A stretch of DNA of 64,000 nucleotides from contig NZ_LZQD01000002.1 of assembly GCF_001858025.1 (NCBI RefSeq), positions 699,421 to 763,420 on the forward strand. The letters are read 5' to 3'. The translations under genes and the position numbers were made by a program. This stretch comes from Trichormus sp. NMC-1. Lineage in GTDB: Bacteria; Cyanobacteriota; Cyanobacteriia; Cyanobacteriales; Nostocaceae. Every line of letters begins with the position of its first letter. The stretch's first letter is position 1. The notes below the pieces were generated by a model. That model did not search any database, had not been told where the DNA came from, and saw nothing but the letters and a program-made list of their open reading frames with translations. Shown piece by piece: positions 28,767 to 38,066 of this stretch.

Positions 28767-30458
28767 TTAAGAACGATGAAACTGGAAGAATACACCGCCT
28801 TTTAGAGTTCCTGGCTCACGGCTATAACTACTAACTGTAAGCGATCGCAGATTGTCAAACAGTGGTTTGCCTAAAACTTCCACCAATTTCAGCAAGGGTA
28901 GTTGACGTTCGAGAAATTTTTGGCTCTTTTTCCAGTCAACATAGATGTAGCCTTGGTTAAGTTGGGGAATAGGGGCGATCACATCTTGAAAATTGGGATT
29001 GTCAATTAAGGATTTTTCCTTGCTACTCAAGACTTCATCCATCGTCTTTAAGTCAGAGGTAAAAATCTCATAATTACCCTGGGTTGTATGCACCCCCTGA
29101 ATTTTGGCGGCGACGCTGAGGGCTGATTTATCCTCAGTATTAGCTGTTAACTCTGTCCAAGCGGAGACTGTTTGCTGATTGAGAGTTAGGGAACTGACAT
29201 TTAAGCCTTTGCTACTGGCAATTTTATCTAAACGGGCTATACCTGCTACTAACTGCGGTGTTTTTTCTACCACAAACACCCAATTGGGAGTTGTATTTCC
29301 TTGATTGGTTACAGGTGTGTTATTTTCAGTCAGCGTAGCGATCGCATATTCTCCTACTACCCAACTAAAAATATCCTCTCTAAAATTCAAACCCCAATCG
29401 TTCTGCACATCTACCAAAGGTTGTATCCAGCGAGAAATAGCCTCTGCTGATGAACCGTATATTGTCGCTGTTCCTTGTCTCCAGAGTTTTGCTAAATCAC
29501 TGTCAGCTAAATTACTCAAATTCGCCCCAGAAATTGCCAAACCTGCTGATGCTGGAATATACTTCAATGCTCCCACAGGTTGAGATAGTGATGCAGACAC
29601 AGGCGTAACGTCTGTAGATGTTAAAGTAGATGTTAAAAACGTGCTTTCCGCCAGCAATCCTTGGGGATTTAATACCAAAGACAGAATTTGACTATTATAG
29701 GTAGATTCCGCCAGTTCAAACCCTTGCCACTTTGCAACTTCGGACAGATTTAGGAAAGCTACAGCTACAGCATCTTTAGCTAATTCTTGAGTAGCTTTTT
29801 CATATTGCGGAGAACTGGTTAAATTCAAATCCGGTGCTTGGACATTATTAATAGCTTCTCGCACCACTTTGGCATCATTAGCAAACAAAACAAAATTATC
29901 AACAACCGCACCAGCTAAAGCAGTTGGGATTTTGGCGGGTGCTAATGTTTCTGGGGTGTCATAAAGTAACTTCACACCTTTGTATTGTTCAACAGCTAAA
30001 TTAGCCCCAGCTAAAGACCGTTTGGAAAACAACAACTCGATAAACTCGCGGCTTTGGGCTGGGTTCTCTGTTGCTAACGCCATCAGATACCCTGTTTGTA
30101 GTCCGTTTTCTGGATCGCGGTCTATATCTTGGCTAGTTACAGCCAATGTAATTTCATTTCCCAGCCAGGGTTTGATATCTTCTTGATAATTTATGCTAGT
30201 TTTAGCCAATAAATTGGTTTTGATCTGGGAAATTTCCCCTTTTTGCTCCAATCCCTGCAACCCATCAGGATTTATCAGCAATGACACCATCACAGGTGAC
30301 AGTTTTGATACAAAGATAGCAGCGCCAGGTTGAGAGCCATAAGTCACTAGGCCAACCGGACTTTTGGCAAAAAACCAGTAAAAGCCAGCAATACTAAACA
30401 GTAGCAGGGCGATCGCACCAGCTACTAGAAACCTAAAAAATGAGCTTTGGCTGTTCAC
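28767..30458 (-). CDS. DUF3352 domain-containing protein
   Basis: A 563-residue protein with one N-terminal transmembrane helix (about residues 9-30) and a large extracytoplasmic DUF3352 domain, a family found mainly in cyanobacteria with unknown role. Typical blocks are PGAAIFVSKLSPVMVSLL near 44, LGNEITLAV near 99, ALAGAVVDNFVLFAND near 180 and PIPQLNQGYIYVDW near the C-terminus. It is probably anchored in the inner or thylakoid membrane facing the periplasm or lumen. Preceded by an STRR element at 30558-30641. Confidence 0.88.
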   Translation of the reverse strand: MNSQSSFFRFLVAGAIALLLFSIAGFYWFFAKSPVGLVTYGSQPGAAIFVSKLSPVMVSLLINPDGLQGLEQKGEISQIKTNLLAKTSINYQEDIKPWLGNEITLAVTSQDIDRDPENGLQTGYLMALATENPAQSREFIELLFSKRSLAGANLAVEQYKGVKLLYDTPETLAPAKIPTALAGAVVDNFVLFANDAKVVREAINNVQAPDLNLTSSPQYEKATQELAKDAVAVAFLNLSEVAKWQGFELAESTYNSQILSLVLNPQGLLAESTFLTSTLTSTDVTPVSASLSQPVGALKYIPASAGLAISGANLSNLADSDLAKLWRQGTATIYGSSAEAISRWIQPLVDVQNDWGLNFREDIFSWVVGEYAIATLTENNTPVTNQGNTTPNWVFVVEKTPQLVAGIARLDKIASSKGLNVSSLTLNQQTVSAWTELTANTEDKSALSVAAKIQGVHTTQGNYEIFTSDLKTMDEVLSSKEKSLIDNPNFQDVIAPIPQLNQGYIYVDWKKSQKFLERQLPLLKLVEVLGKPLFDNLRSLTVSSYSREPGTLKGGVFFQFHRS

Positions 30459-30557
30459 ATTAGACCTAGTAAATGCTCCGTTTTTGATTTTAGGCTAGAA
30501 GCGCAACTTCTATGCATTGAAAAACAGGATTTTTCTGATTTTTTCTGCGAACATAAA

Positions 30558-30641
30558 TACAGCAGGAGTCAGGAGTAAAACTGGCTTGGTGTCTAAGTTT
30601 CAATTTTGATTCTGTACCTCATTGATCTGCAATCTGCTGTA
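30558..30641 (+). repeat. STRR-carrying MITE-like element, short copy
   Basis: An 84-bp copy with only two CAGGAGT units, starting TACAGCAGG and ending TCTGCTGTA, in the same orientation as the copies at 1610 and 4752. It lies between divergent DUF3352 and rhodanese genes. Confidence 0.85.
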
Positions 30642-30667
30642 ATATGAGGATTGTTTAGAAAAACTAC

Positions 30668-31015
30668 ATGACAGGTCAATCTTTTATCCAAATTAGCGTA
30701 GAGGAACTAGCACAACGTCTGGCTGCTGGTGATTCTGGACTACAGTTGGTGGATGTCCGAGAACCTCAAGAAGTGGAAATAGCCAGCATTGAGGGTTTTG
30801 TTAACCTTCCTCTGAGCGAATTTGCTGAATGGAACGAAGAGGTTTCTACTCGCTTTGATTCGGAAGCGGAAACTCTTGTGCTGTGTCATCATGGTATTCG
30901 TTCTGCTCAAATGTGCCAATGGTTAGTGGCGCAAGGATTCACAAATGTTAAAAATATTGGTGGTGGTATTGCTGCCTACTCTATATTAGTTGATCCTTCA
31001 GTTCCACAATATTAG
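30668..31015 (+). CDS. Rhodanese domain protein
   Basis: A 115-residue single-domain rhodanese (sulfurtransferase). The domain covers almost the full length: LQLVDVREPQEVEIASI near residues 25-41 and the active-site loop CHHGIRSAQM with the persulfide-forming Cys near residue 78. Small proteins of this kind move sulfane sulfur in the cytoplasm; the acceptor is unknown. It lies upstream of hrcA on the same strand but separated by 780 bp of repeat-bearing sequence, so they are not obviously one operon. Confidence 0.92.
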   Translation: MTGQSFIQISVEELAQRLAAGDSGLQLVDVREPQEVEIASIEGFVNLPLSEFAEWNEEVSTRFDSEAETLVLCHHGIRSAQMCQWLVAQGFTNVKNIGGGIAAYSILVDPSVPQY

Positions 31016-31795
31016 GGAAAAGATGGAGAGATTTCCCAAAAATAAATTACCCAAAAATTGTAGCGATAGCGTCACCCATCATTATTCCTTCTATCTAGAA
31101 TGTGTTAAAGACTACCATCCTCACACAACCTAGAAATGGGAGATTTTTATTTGCAAGTCCCGGAGAGGATGTTTGAAAGGTTATAAACTTTACCAAAAAA
31201 CCTCTCTCTTTTTAGGAAAAACGCTTTAAAATGCCCATAACCTTGTAGGAAGGGGGGTTAAGTATCTAGGTTTTATCGAACAGAATTCAGAAGTCAGGAG
31301 TCAGAATACATTCTGAATTCTGTGCGAGTGGCGGATGAATAACCGGGTTTAAGACCCGCACCAAATCGTAGATTTGGTAATCTTTAATCAGTCGCAGGTC
31401 TGAATACTCGACTGATTGATTCTGACTACTGACTCCTGACTACTGACTCCTTCTCCAATGGTTTCATAAAATACTTTGAAAACATCCTCTGAGGATTTAT
31501 ACAGCTATGAAGGCGACAAAATGCAAAGATTATATTTGTAACTTAAAATACTGCTTTTGTTAATGTACTGTGAGAATATACAGGAAAAGATGAGATGATA
31601 CTCTCAAAATAGAGATTGTAGCAATCAGCAAACTAGTTTAGTAAATACGCTTAAGTAGAGTTTTGCTTTAAATTATCATTACATAACCATATAATTTGCT
31701 ATCTTAAATTAATTAATACTTAATATTTTTTAGTGGTAAAAGCCACAAATTTTTTCAACCTTTGATTAAAATTTGCCTTCAGTAAAACATCTCCT
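31016..31795. other. Intergenic region with nested palindromes
   Basis: At 31283-31450 an STRR-type repeat (TCAGGAGT and its inverse GACTCCTGA) encloses a unit with several hairpins: ACCAAATC-GTA-GATTTGGT and AATCAGTCG...CGACTGATT. The remaining sequence upstream of hrcA (31450-31795) is AT-rich. I looked for a CIRCE operator near hrcA and did not find one. Confidence 0.6.
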
Positions 31796-32935
31796 ATGCA
31801 AGTTCAGCTAACCAATCGACAACAGCATATACTTTGTGCAATTATACGTCACTATATCGCTACCGCAGAACCTGTTGGTTCAAAAGCTTTAATTGAGGAG
31901 TTTGACCTGGGTGTTAGCTCCGCTACCATTCGCAATGTCATGGGAGTTTTAGAAAAATCTGGGTTAGTTTATCAACCGCACACTTCTGCTGGGAGAATAC
32001 CTTCTGATTCTGGTTATCGCATTTATGTTGACCAACTGATTACACCGTCTCTGCAAGATGCTACACGTAGTTTACTTCACCGAGCGCGTAGTGTTCCCCA
32101 AGAAAGGGGTACGGAAGCTGTAGGTAAAGAGGTGGAAGCCGCATTACAACAACTTCGACCTTGGGAAGATTGGGGTTTGGAAGCGCTATTACAAGGAGCA
32201 GCCCAAATTTTGGCAACTTTGAGTGGCTGTATTACTTTGATTACTATGCCCCAAACTAATACAGCACAGTTACGACATTTGCAATTAGTGCAAATTGAAT
32301 CGGGTAAGATTATGCTGATTGTGGTGACTGATAGTTATGAAACACATTCCAAGGTGATGGATTTATTCACAGCTTCATCAGAAACCAAACCAGAGCCAGA
32401 GGTAATTGATCATGAGTTGCAGATTGTATCTAATTTTCTGAATAGCCACTTAAGAGGCCGCAGTCTGTTGGAATTAGCTAATCTGGACTGGAGTGAATTG
32501 GATCAAGAATTTCAACGCTATGGCGAATTCTTGAAAAATTCATTGGTAGAATTAACTCGTCGGACTTTTGCACCAGCTGCTACACAAATTATGGTGCGGG
32601 GTGTAGGAGAGGTTTTGCGTCAACCGGAATTTTCCCAAGTACAGCAAGTACAAACGATTATCCATCTGCTGGAAGAAGAACAAGAACAGCTATGGCGGCT
32701 AATTTGTGAGGAACCAGAAACAGAGGATTTGGGTAAGTCAAGGGTGACAGTTCGTATTGGTGCAGAAAATCCATTAGAACCGATTCGCACTTGTACTTTG
32801 ATTTCTTCTCCCTATCGTCGGGGTTCTGTACCAGTGGGAAGTGTGGGAGTTTTGGGACCAACTCGGTTAGACTATGAAAGTGCGATCGCTGTTGTAGCCG
32901 CAGCCGCAGATTACCTCTCAGAAGCTTTTAGTTAA
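31796..32935 (+). CDS. hrcA: Heat-inducible transcriptional repressor HrcA
   Basis: Represses chaperonin genes by binding CIRCE operators and is released on heat stress. The 379-residue protein has an N-terminal winged helix ([28 protein letters not shown] then [18 protein letters not shown]), the conserved [18 protein letters not shown] motif at about residues 61-78 and the C-terminal GAF-like dimerisation domain ending [19 protein letters not shown]. Length fits the family. The membrane protein gene downstream begins 12 bp after the stop and is probably co-transcribed. Confidence 0.96.
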   Translation: MQVQLTNRQQHILCAIIRHYIATAEPVGSKALIEEFDLGVSSATIRNVMGVLEKSGLVYQPHTSAGRIPSDSGYRIYVDQLITPSLQDATRSLLHRARSVPQERGTEAVGKEVEAALQQLRPWEDWGLEALLQGAAQILATLSGCITLITMPQTNTAQLRHLQLVQIESGKIMLIVVTDSYETHSKVMDLFTASSETKPEPEVIDHELQIVSNFLNSHLRGRSLLELANLDWSELDQEFQRYGEFLKNSLVELTRRTFAPAATQIMVRGVGEVLRQPEFSQVQQVQTIIHLLEEEQEQLWRLICEEPETEDLGKSRVTVRIGAENPLEPIRTCTLISSPYRRGSVPVGSVGVLGPTRLDYESAIAVVAAAADYLSEAFS

Positions 32936-32947
32936 ATTACTTAAATC

Positions 32948-33598
32948 ATGTTCAGAAAAATTGCTTTTGGTTTGTTATGGCTAGGATTTATTTCCTACGC
33001 CTTTTTATTTGCTCCTCCTGACAATTTCCCAGAAAGTTTAGAGTTAATTAAAAATCTTTCTACTGGTCAATGGCAAGGCATTAACCCTTTAGTTATCGCC
33101 TTATTTAATATCATGGGTGTATGGCCTTTAATCTACAGCGCCGTTTTATTTATTGATGGTAGAGGGCAAAAAATCCGCGCTTGGCCATTTGCTACTGCTT
33201 CCTTTGCTGTTGGTGCATTTGCTCTTTTACCGTATTTAGCTTTAAGAGCATCAAATCAAGAGTTTGTAGGTAAAAAAAATCTATTTATCAAACTTTTAGA
33301 TTCACGGATAAATGGAATTTTATTAACTTTAGGCGCAGGGCTTTTAGTTGCCTATGCTTTACAAGGAGACTGGGAAAACTTTGTTCAGCAATGGCAAACT
33401 AGCCGTTTTATTCATGTCATGAGTTTAGATTTTTGTATGTTAAGTCTATTATTTCCCGCTTTATTAGGAGATGATATGACGCGACGAGGTTGGAAGCACA
33501 ATCAATTATTTTGGTTATTTGCTATGATTCCCCTATTCGGTCCTTTAATATATTTGTGTGTGCGTCCACCTTTACCAGAAAATTCATCCACAAACTAA
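32948..33598 (+). CDS. Conserved membrane protein (DUF2834-like)
   Basis: A 216-residue integral membrane protein with about six hydrophobic helices (for example residues 4-20, 48-68, 80-97, 117-137, 155-172 and 190-208). Similar proteins are found in cyanobacteria and plant plastids; the DUF2834 assignment is from memory of the FNIMGVWPLIYSAVL block and is not certain. The function is unknown. The 12-bp gap to hrcA suggests co-transcription. Confidence 0.75.
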   Translation: MFRKIAFGLLWLGFISYAFLFAPPDNFPESLELIKNLSTGQWQGINPLVIALFNIMGVWPLIYSAVLFIDGRGQKIRAWPFATASFAVGAFALLPYLALRASNQEFVGKKNLFIKLLDSRINGILLTLGAGLLVAYALQGDWENFVQQWQTSRFIHVMSLDFCMLSLLFPALLGDDMTRRGWKHNQLFWLFAMIPLFGPLIYLCVRPPLPENSSTN

Positions 33599-33915
33599 GT
33601 AGCTTGGCGCAATTAAATATAAAACCTCTCCCCTACCCCTCTCCTGAAAGGAGAGGGAACATATGGACTCCCCCTTTCAGGGGGGGGACTTGGGGGGTGG
33701 AGAGAGAAAAGGAATAACTCTTAATACTGGAGAGGCTTTGACTCCCACTTCCCTGGTAGGGAAGGGGGCTGGGGGGTTAGGTCTATCTTATATTTTTTAA
33801 CGCCCACAAACTAAAGTTTGGCAATACACAAGAGAAGCCAGCTTTTGTAGACTTTATGGTTGTGCCGCACCCTAGAATATGTCGGCACAAACCTATATTT
33901 ATAAAAACTAGCAAA
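33599..33915. other. Intergenic repeats between convergent genes
   Basis: Contains G/C-rich repeats typical of Nostocales: a hairpin CCCTCTCCT-GAA-AGGAGAGGG at about 33637-33657, a G-rich tract near 33680-33700 and GGTAGGGAAGGGGGCTGGGG near 33757-33776. These could act as bidirectional terminators between the membrane protein gene and crtW. No gene is seen. Confidence 0.55.
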
Positions 33916-34659
33916 TTATTTGTATTGCTTATAAATGTCAGGTAGCTGCCACCAAGCTGCATGGGGATATTGATGATGTTCTTCGTGATAACCAAAATGA
34001 TAGCAAGTTATAAAAGACCACCAAATAGGACGATTAATAGTTTGGGCGCGATGAGGTTCATTATAACCATCAATTGGTTCTGTATGAGGTAAGAAAGTGC
34101 CAAAATAAAATAATTGTAATGAACTTAAAAGCGAAGGAATTACCCAAAAATAAGTGAGATTATTACGAGGTATATGAAGAGTGTAAACTATAATATTATA
34201 GATAACCATTAAAGTGATAATTTGCAACCAATTCCAGTAACGCATCATGAAATAAAAATACCAAGCTAAGAAATTTTTGTGTTTACCATCATGAAAATCG
34301 GGATCTATTTCACTAGCTGGGTTATGGTGGTGTAACCAATGCTTTTTTAAAAGTTTTTGATATGGTAAAAGACCATAAAGAAATAGGCATAACGAACCCA
34401 TAAAATGGTTAATTTTAGGATTTTGTGGAAACACTATTCCATGCATAGCATCATGGGCTGTAATAAATAATCCTGTGTATAAAAATGTTTGCCAAAGGAT
34501 GATAGGAGATAACATTAAAAAATTGACATTGGAGATATCAATACACATTAAAAAAATCAGGCTAATAGCCCAAACGCTAATAATCGCAATAGCAATAAAC
34601 ATCCCTTGGGCTGGGTTTAATTTGTTTGGAAACCTAAGTAGTTGTTTGACGTGAATCAT
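33916..34659 (-). CDS. crtW: Beta-carotene ketolase CrtW
   Basis: Di-iron membrane oxygenase that adds 4-keto groups to beta-carotene rings, giving echinenone and canthaxanthin. The 247-residue protein shows the histidine clusters HDAMH (69-73), HWLHHH (107-112) and HFGYHEEHH (221-229) that bind the iron pair, and hydrophobic helices around residues 18-40, 50-68, 88-100 and 146-160. It is of the short CrtW type, not the CrtO type. It is single on its strand with no carotenoid gene neighbours in the window. Confidence 0.93.
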   Translation of the reverse strand: MIHVKQLLRFPNKLNPAQGMFIAIAIISVWAISLIFLMCIDISNVNFLMLSPIILWQTFLYTGLFITAHDAMHGIVFPQNPKINHFMGSLCLFLYGLLPYQKLLKKHWLHHHNPASEIDPDFHDGKHKNFLAWYFYFMMRYWNWLQIITLMVIYNIIVYTLHIPRNNLTYFWVIPSLLSSLQLFYFGTFLPHTEPIDGYNEPHRAQTINRPIWWSFITCYHFGYHEEHHQYPHAAWWQLPDIYKQYK

Positions 34660-35143
34660 GCTTTTACACCCGGTTGAATTTCAGTAATAATCCCTAAAAT
34701 ATACTCACAGCAGAATAGTCCAATCACTGTCCATAAAAGCCTACAAATGATTAGTGTTTTCGCAGGGGCTAATGTTAATCATCTAAAATATGTAGAAGTA
34801 TTAAGACACTTTAAGTATTATTGCACAATACAGCCAGACCAAAAATTGTTTTCTGTGAGGAAGTTAGATTATATATGTGAAATTACTAAGAGGTTTAGTA
34901 ATATTAAAATTAATAATATTAAGGCTCTATGCTGGATGAATAGAGTTATATGATTGGTATACTGCAAACGGCTCATTGTTTAACCAAATATGGAACCCCT
35001 CTCCAAACAGAGGCTTAAGACTTGGCTTTTGTATTATGAAAAAGTAAGGTTCCTAGCCGTTTTGAGTATAACTAAGAGTATTTTCAAAAGGTTTACTGAG
35101 CCAATGCCTAGAAAATATCAGTATAAATTTTTATTTTAGATTA
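34660..35143. other. Intergenic region upstream of crtW
   Basis: About 480 AT-rich bp expected to contain the crtW promoter. A short plus-strand frame at 34747-34953 has no family resemblance and is not called. No repeat or RNA gene is recognised. Confidence 0.5.
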
Positions 35144-35590
35144 TTATGATTCGCATTCCCGCTTAGTCACATAATGACGATAACGAAACATCGCTTCTAA
35201 CTGAACTTGTACTAACCAACCACTGACAAATTCCACACCATCGCCACCAGGCATAGAAAAAGCGATATTATCAGTTAATCTAGTGTTGCCATGTTCTAGC
35301 TCAAATTCATGGCGATGTACCCAAGACTCAAAAGGACCGGATATCTGTTCATCGGTAAACAGTTTATATTGTTCATATTCAGTATGACGCGCTAACCAAG
35401 TCAAAGGTAACAGGCCAAGAAACAAGCGAAATTCTGTAATTGCACCTTCATTTAGTCCCCCCTCACGACGAATTACTTGGATTGGTTGCCAAGGTGGGGT
35501 GAGTAGTTGTAAAATGTCTGGTCTTTCATGTAATTTCCAAACTACTTCTACTGGTGCGTTAATAATTGAGGAATGTTTAAATTGCAACAT
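35144..35590 (-). CDS. SRPBCC family protein
   Basis: A 148-residue protein with the START/Bet v1-like SRPBCC fold, which forms a hydrophobic ligand cavity. It starts with the characteristic FKHSSIINAPVEVVWKLHERPDILQLLTPP and ends with a long helix (GWLVQVQLEAMFRYRHYVTKR). Ligand and role are not predictable. It is followed after 19 bp downstream by nothing on its strand, and preceded 20 bp upstream by the CPXCG protein gene, so the two are likely co-transcribed. Confidence 0.85.
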   Translation of the reverse strand: MLQFKHSSIINAPVEVVWKLHERPDILQLLTPPWQPIQVIRREGGLNEGAITEFRLFLGLLPLTWLARHTEYEQYKLFTDEQISGPFESWVHRHEFELEHGNTRLTDNIAFSMPGGDGVEFVSGWLVQVQLEAMFRYRHYVTKRECES

Positions 35591-35609
35591 AGAAATAACA
35601 ACCTAAAAT

Positions 35610-35798
35610 TTAGCCTTCGTATTCACTATCAATTTCAATATCTAGGGTATCTTCATCAATCCTGACATACAAAATATTAGGACGACAGCAAACTTGACAA
35701 TCTTCTATGTAACTTTGTTGCATTCCTGCACTAAAATCAATAAAAGTTAAATTTGGTTCCCCACAATAAGCACAATAAAATTCAGATGTGTTTTGCAT
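35610..35798 (-). CDS. CPXCG-motif cysteine-rich protein
   Basis: A 62-residue zinc-ribbon-like protein with the pairs CAYC (residues 9-12) and CQVC (34-37), and an acidic C-terminus (DEDTLDIEIDSEYEG). This is the CPXCG family of small bacterial proteins; the first pair here reads CAYC rather than CPYC. The role is unknown. It lies between the radical SAM gene and the SRPBCC gene, all on the minus strand. Confidence 0.82.
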   Translation of the reverse strand: MQNTSEFYCAYCGEPNLTFIDFSAGMQQSYIEDCQVCCRPNILYVRIDEDTLDIEIDSEYEG

Positions 35799-35865
35799 CT
35801 CTAGAGATTATCCTTAATTTCATAACTCTGCGTACCTCTGCGTTTTCCTCATTGTCCCTCTGCGT

Positions 35866-37599
35866 TTATAAATTTACAATTTCTAATTGCTGAGAGGATG
35901 AACGAAAATGACTGGTAGCTTCACTCAAATGCTTTATTAGTGTAGACTGAGGTAACGGCCCTTGCAAGTGATTCCAAGGTAAAACTTGCTCAGTTGACCA
36001 ATTAGCGTAAACATAGAAATCTAAATCGGGAATTTGTCCTTTAAGTTGCTTAAAAGCGCGTTTATAGCTTCCCAAAGAATCACCAAAGTCACGAGTTAAC
36101 TCTAGCAGATAAGAGAGTCTGCGATCGCCCCTCGATAACAAAGCCTGTATAATTGACCAATTATAGCTTTCTGGGCGAAAATCTATCCCTTGGGGTTTTA
36201 GTTTTTTTTGTAAAAATTGTAACCGCTTCTCGGCTTGTTTATTTACCCCAAACCATTGAAAAGGTGTGTGAGACTTGGGTACAAATGTGCTACATCCCAG
36301 TGTTAACCGCAAACCAGGAGCAGCTTTTTTGACATTTTGCATCATCGCTACAGTTTCTTCTAAATCTTCCGCTTCTTCCCCAGGAATTCCCGCCATTCCG
36401 TATAACTTCAAACTTGATAAACCACCAGCTTTTGCATTTATAGCTGCTTGAATAATTTCATCGTTATATAACTTTTTATTGATGATTTGGCGTAATTTGT
36501 CCGAACCACTTTCTATAGCAATGGTAAGCGATCGCGTGTCTCGTTTTGCTAAAGTTTGAGCTAGTTTAACCGTTACCGTATTCGTTCTGACTGACGCAAC
36601 ACTCAAACGAACATCATCATATTTTGGCTGACTAATATAATCTAATAACTCTGTAAATTCAGGATGTTGAGTAACTGAAGCACCCAATAAACCCAAGCGA
36701 TTTGTAACTTTTAAACCGCGTTCAATAGCAGGAATCAAAGAAGCTTCTAAACTCGCAGTTCTAAAAGGTAAAGTTAAATAACTCGCTAAACAAAAGCGGC
36801 ACATTTCGGGACAACTCCGCACCACTTCTACCATAAAAATATTTTCCCATGCTGCTTTTTCTGTCACTACAGTAGAAGCAGAGAGAGTATTTCCTCGGTA
36901 AGTTTGCTTTTGGACAACTTCGGGAATTTCAGATGCAATGGGATTAATAGATTTTATTTCTCCATCTTTTGTTTTATATTCTACATAATATAAACTAGGA
37001 ATATAAATTCCTGGAACTTGTGCTAATCTTTTTAATTGAGTTTCTCTATCAGCATTTCTAACTTCTTTATAAACATCAATAAAATTTCCCAGCAGATTTT
37101 CTCCGTCTCCCAATAAAATTACATCAAAAAACTCAGCAAAAGGTTCTGGGTTCGCTGTGAGAACTGGTCCACCACCAAAAACTAAGGGATGTTGTTTATT
37201 ACGAAAACTAGCCCGAAGGGGAATTCCTAAAGATTCCAAAAGATTGAAAATATTCACATAATCTAATTCCCAAGACATAGAAAAACCTAAGATTTCTGGC
37301 TGTCTAGGAAGTTGTTCTTGAGTATCAGTAAATAAGCGACTTACCTGCAAATCATCACGCATAGCCAAAGTCGCCCAAACTACCTGATAGCCAAGGCTAG
37401 TTATCCCCACAGTGTACTCATTAGGAAAAGCGAAAATCAGCGGGATAGCATCATTATGGGGGTTTGCTGGGGTGAATAGAAGGCGTTCAGAGTCAAATAC
37501 AGATGATGTCACAAGTTTATCTAATGCGTTATATATATCTAATTGTAAACCAGATAATAATAAATTTGCAGGTTGGTTTGAGTAACGACACTGACACAT
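35866..37599 (-). CDS. B12-binding-type radical SAM protein
   Basis: A 577-residue radical SAM enzyme of the group with an N-terminal B12-binding-like Rossmann region (about residues 40-180, with LGFSMSWELDYVN and LVFGGGPVLTANPEP) and a central radical SAM domain with the cluster motif CPEMCRFC near residue 265-272. It resembles the cyanobacterial TIGR03960-like or YgiQ-like proteins; substrate unknown. The assigned ATG gives a 29-residue leader; a GTG at 37512 (VTSSVFDSERLLFTP) may be the real start because family members begin there as I recall. Confidence 0.85.
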   Translation of the reverse strand: MCQCRYSNQPANLLLSGLQLDIYNALDKLVTSSVFDSERLLFTPANPHNDAIPLIFAFPNEYTVGITSLGYQVVWATLAMRDDLQVSRLFTDTQEQLPRQPEILGFSMSWELDYVNIFNLLESLGIPLRASFRNKQHPLVFGGGPVLTANPEPFAEFFDVILLGDGENLLGNFIDVYKEVRNADRETQLKRLAQVPGIYIPSLYYVEYKTKDGEIKSINPIASEIPEVVQKQTYRGNTLSASTVVTEKAAWENIFMVEVVRSCPEMCRFCLASYLTLPFRTASLEASLIPAIERGLKVTNRLGLLGASVTQHPEFTELLDYISQPKYDDVRLSVASVRTNTVTVKLAQTLAKRDTRSLTIAIESGSDKLRQIINKKLYNDEIIQAAINAKAGGLSSLKLYGMAGIPGEEAEDLEETVAMMQNVKKAAPGLRLTLGCSTFVPKSHTPFQWFGVNKQAEKRLQFLQKKLKPQGIDFRPESYNWSIIQALLSRGDRRLSYLLELTRDFGDSLGSYKRAFKQLKGQIPDLDFYVYANWSTEQVLPWNHLQGPLPQSTLIKHLSEATSHFRSSSQQLEIVNL

Positions 37600-37654
37600 T
37601 ATTAGATTCTGTAAGGGTTCAGCAATACTGACCCCCTACCGATACGAGATAATT

Positions 37655-37909
37655 TTACTTATATTTAATTTTCAGCCAGAGAATAATAAAATTAAAAAAT
37701 AATGTTATACCATTAGCCAAGATAATCGGTAATGCACCGAGAATTATTCCATAGATTAACCATAGAAATAAACCAGACATAAAAGTAATCAGCATAACGA
37801 AAGAAACATCTTTTGCTGATTTTGTCTTCCATGTTTGAAACATCTGGGGTAAGAAAGCGATAGTTGTTAATAAACCGGCTGCGAATCCTAAAAGCGTGAC
37901 GAAATCCAT
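37655..37909 (-). CDS. SemiSWEET sugar transporter
   Basis: An 84-residue protein forming one three-helix MtN3/PQ-loop bundle: helices at about residues 6-22, 37-57 and 62-80, with the PQ motif in AFLPQMFQTWKTKS (residues 18-31). SemiSWEETs dimerise to pass sugars across the inner membrane in both directions. The substrate is not predictable. The neighbouring radical SAM gene is about 55 bp downstream. Confidence 0.9.
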   Translation of the reverse strand: MDFVTLLGFAAGLLTTIAFLPQMFQTWKTKSAKDVSFVMLITFMSGLFLWLIYGIILGALPIILANGITLFFNFIILWLKIKYK

Positions 37910-38066
37910 GTTTAATCTTTTTATAAAAGAGTATATTATTACATATTAATATAATACAGTCTATTCTCAAAATAAGGGTGGGCATCTTGCCCACCCCACA
38001 AGATAGGATAATTTATTTTTTGGTATTCCCTTATTAAACAAGTCGGGAATATATCATCCGCAGATT

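Noticed and set aside
31450-31795. CIRCE operator upstream of hrcA
   Set aside because: No TTAGCACTC-N9-GAGTGCTAA or near match was found.
34747-34953. 68-codon plus-strand frame upstream of crtW
   Set aside because: No domain or convincing start context; AT-rich chance frame is more likely.
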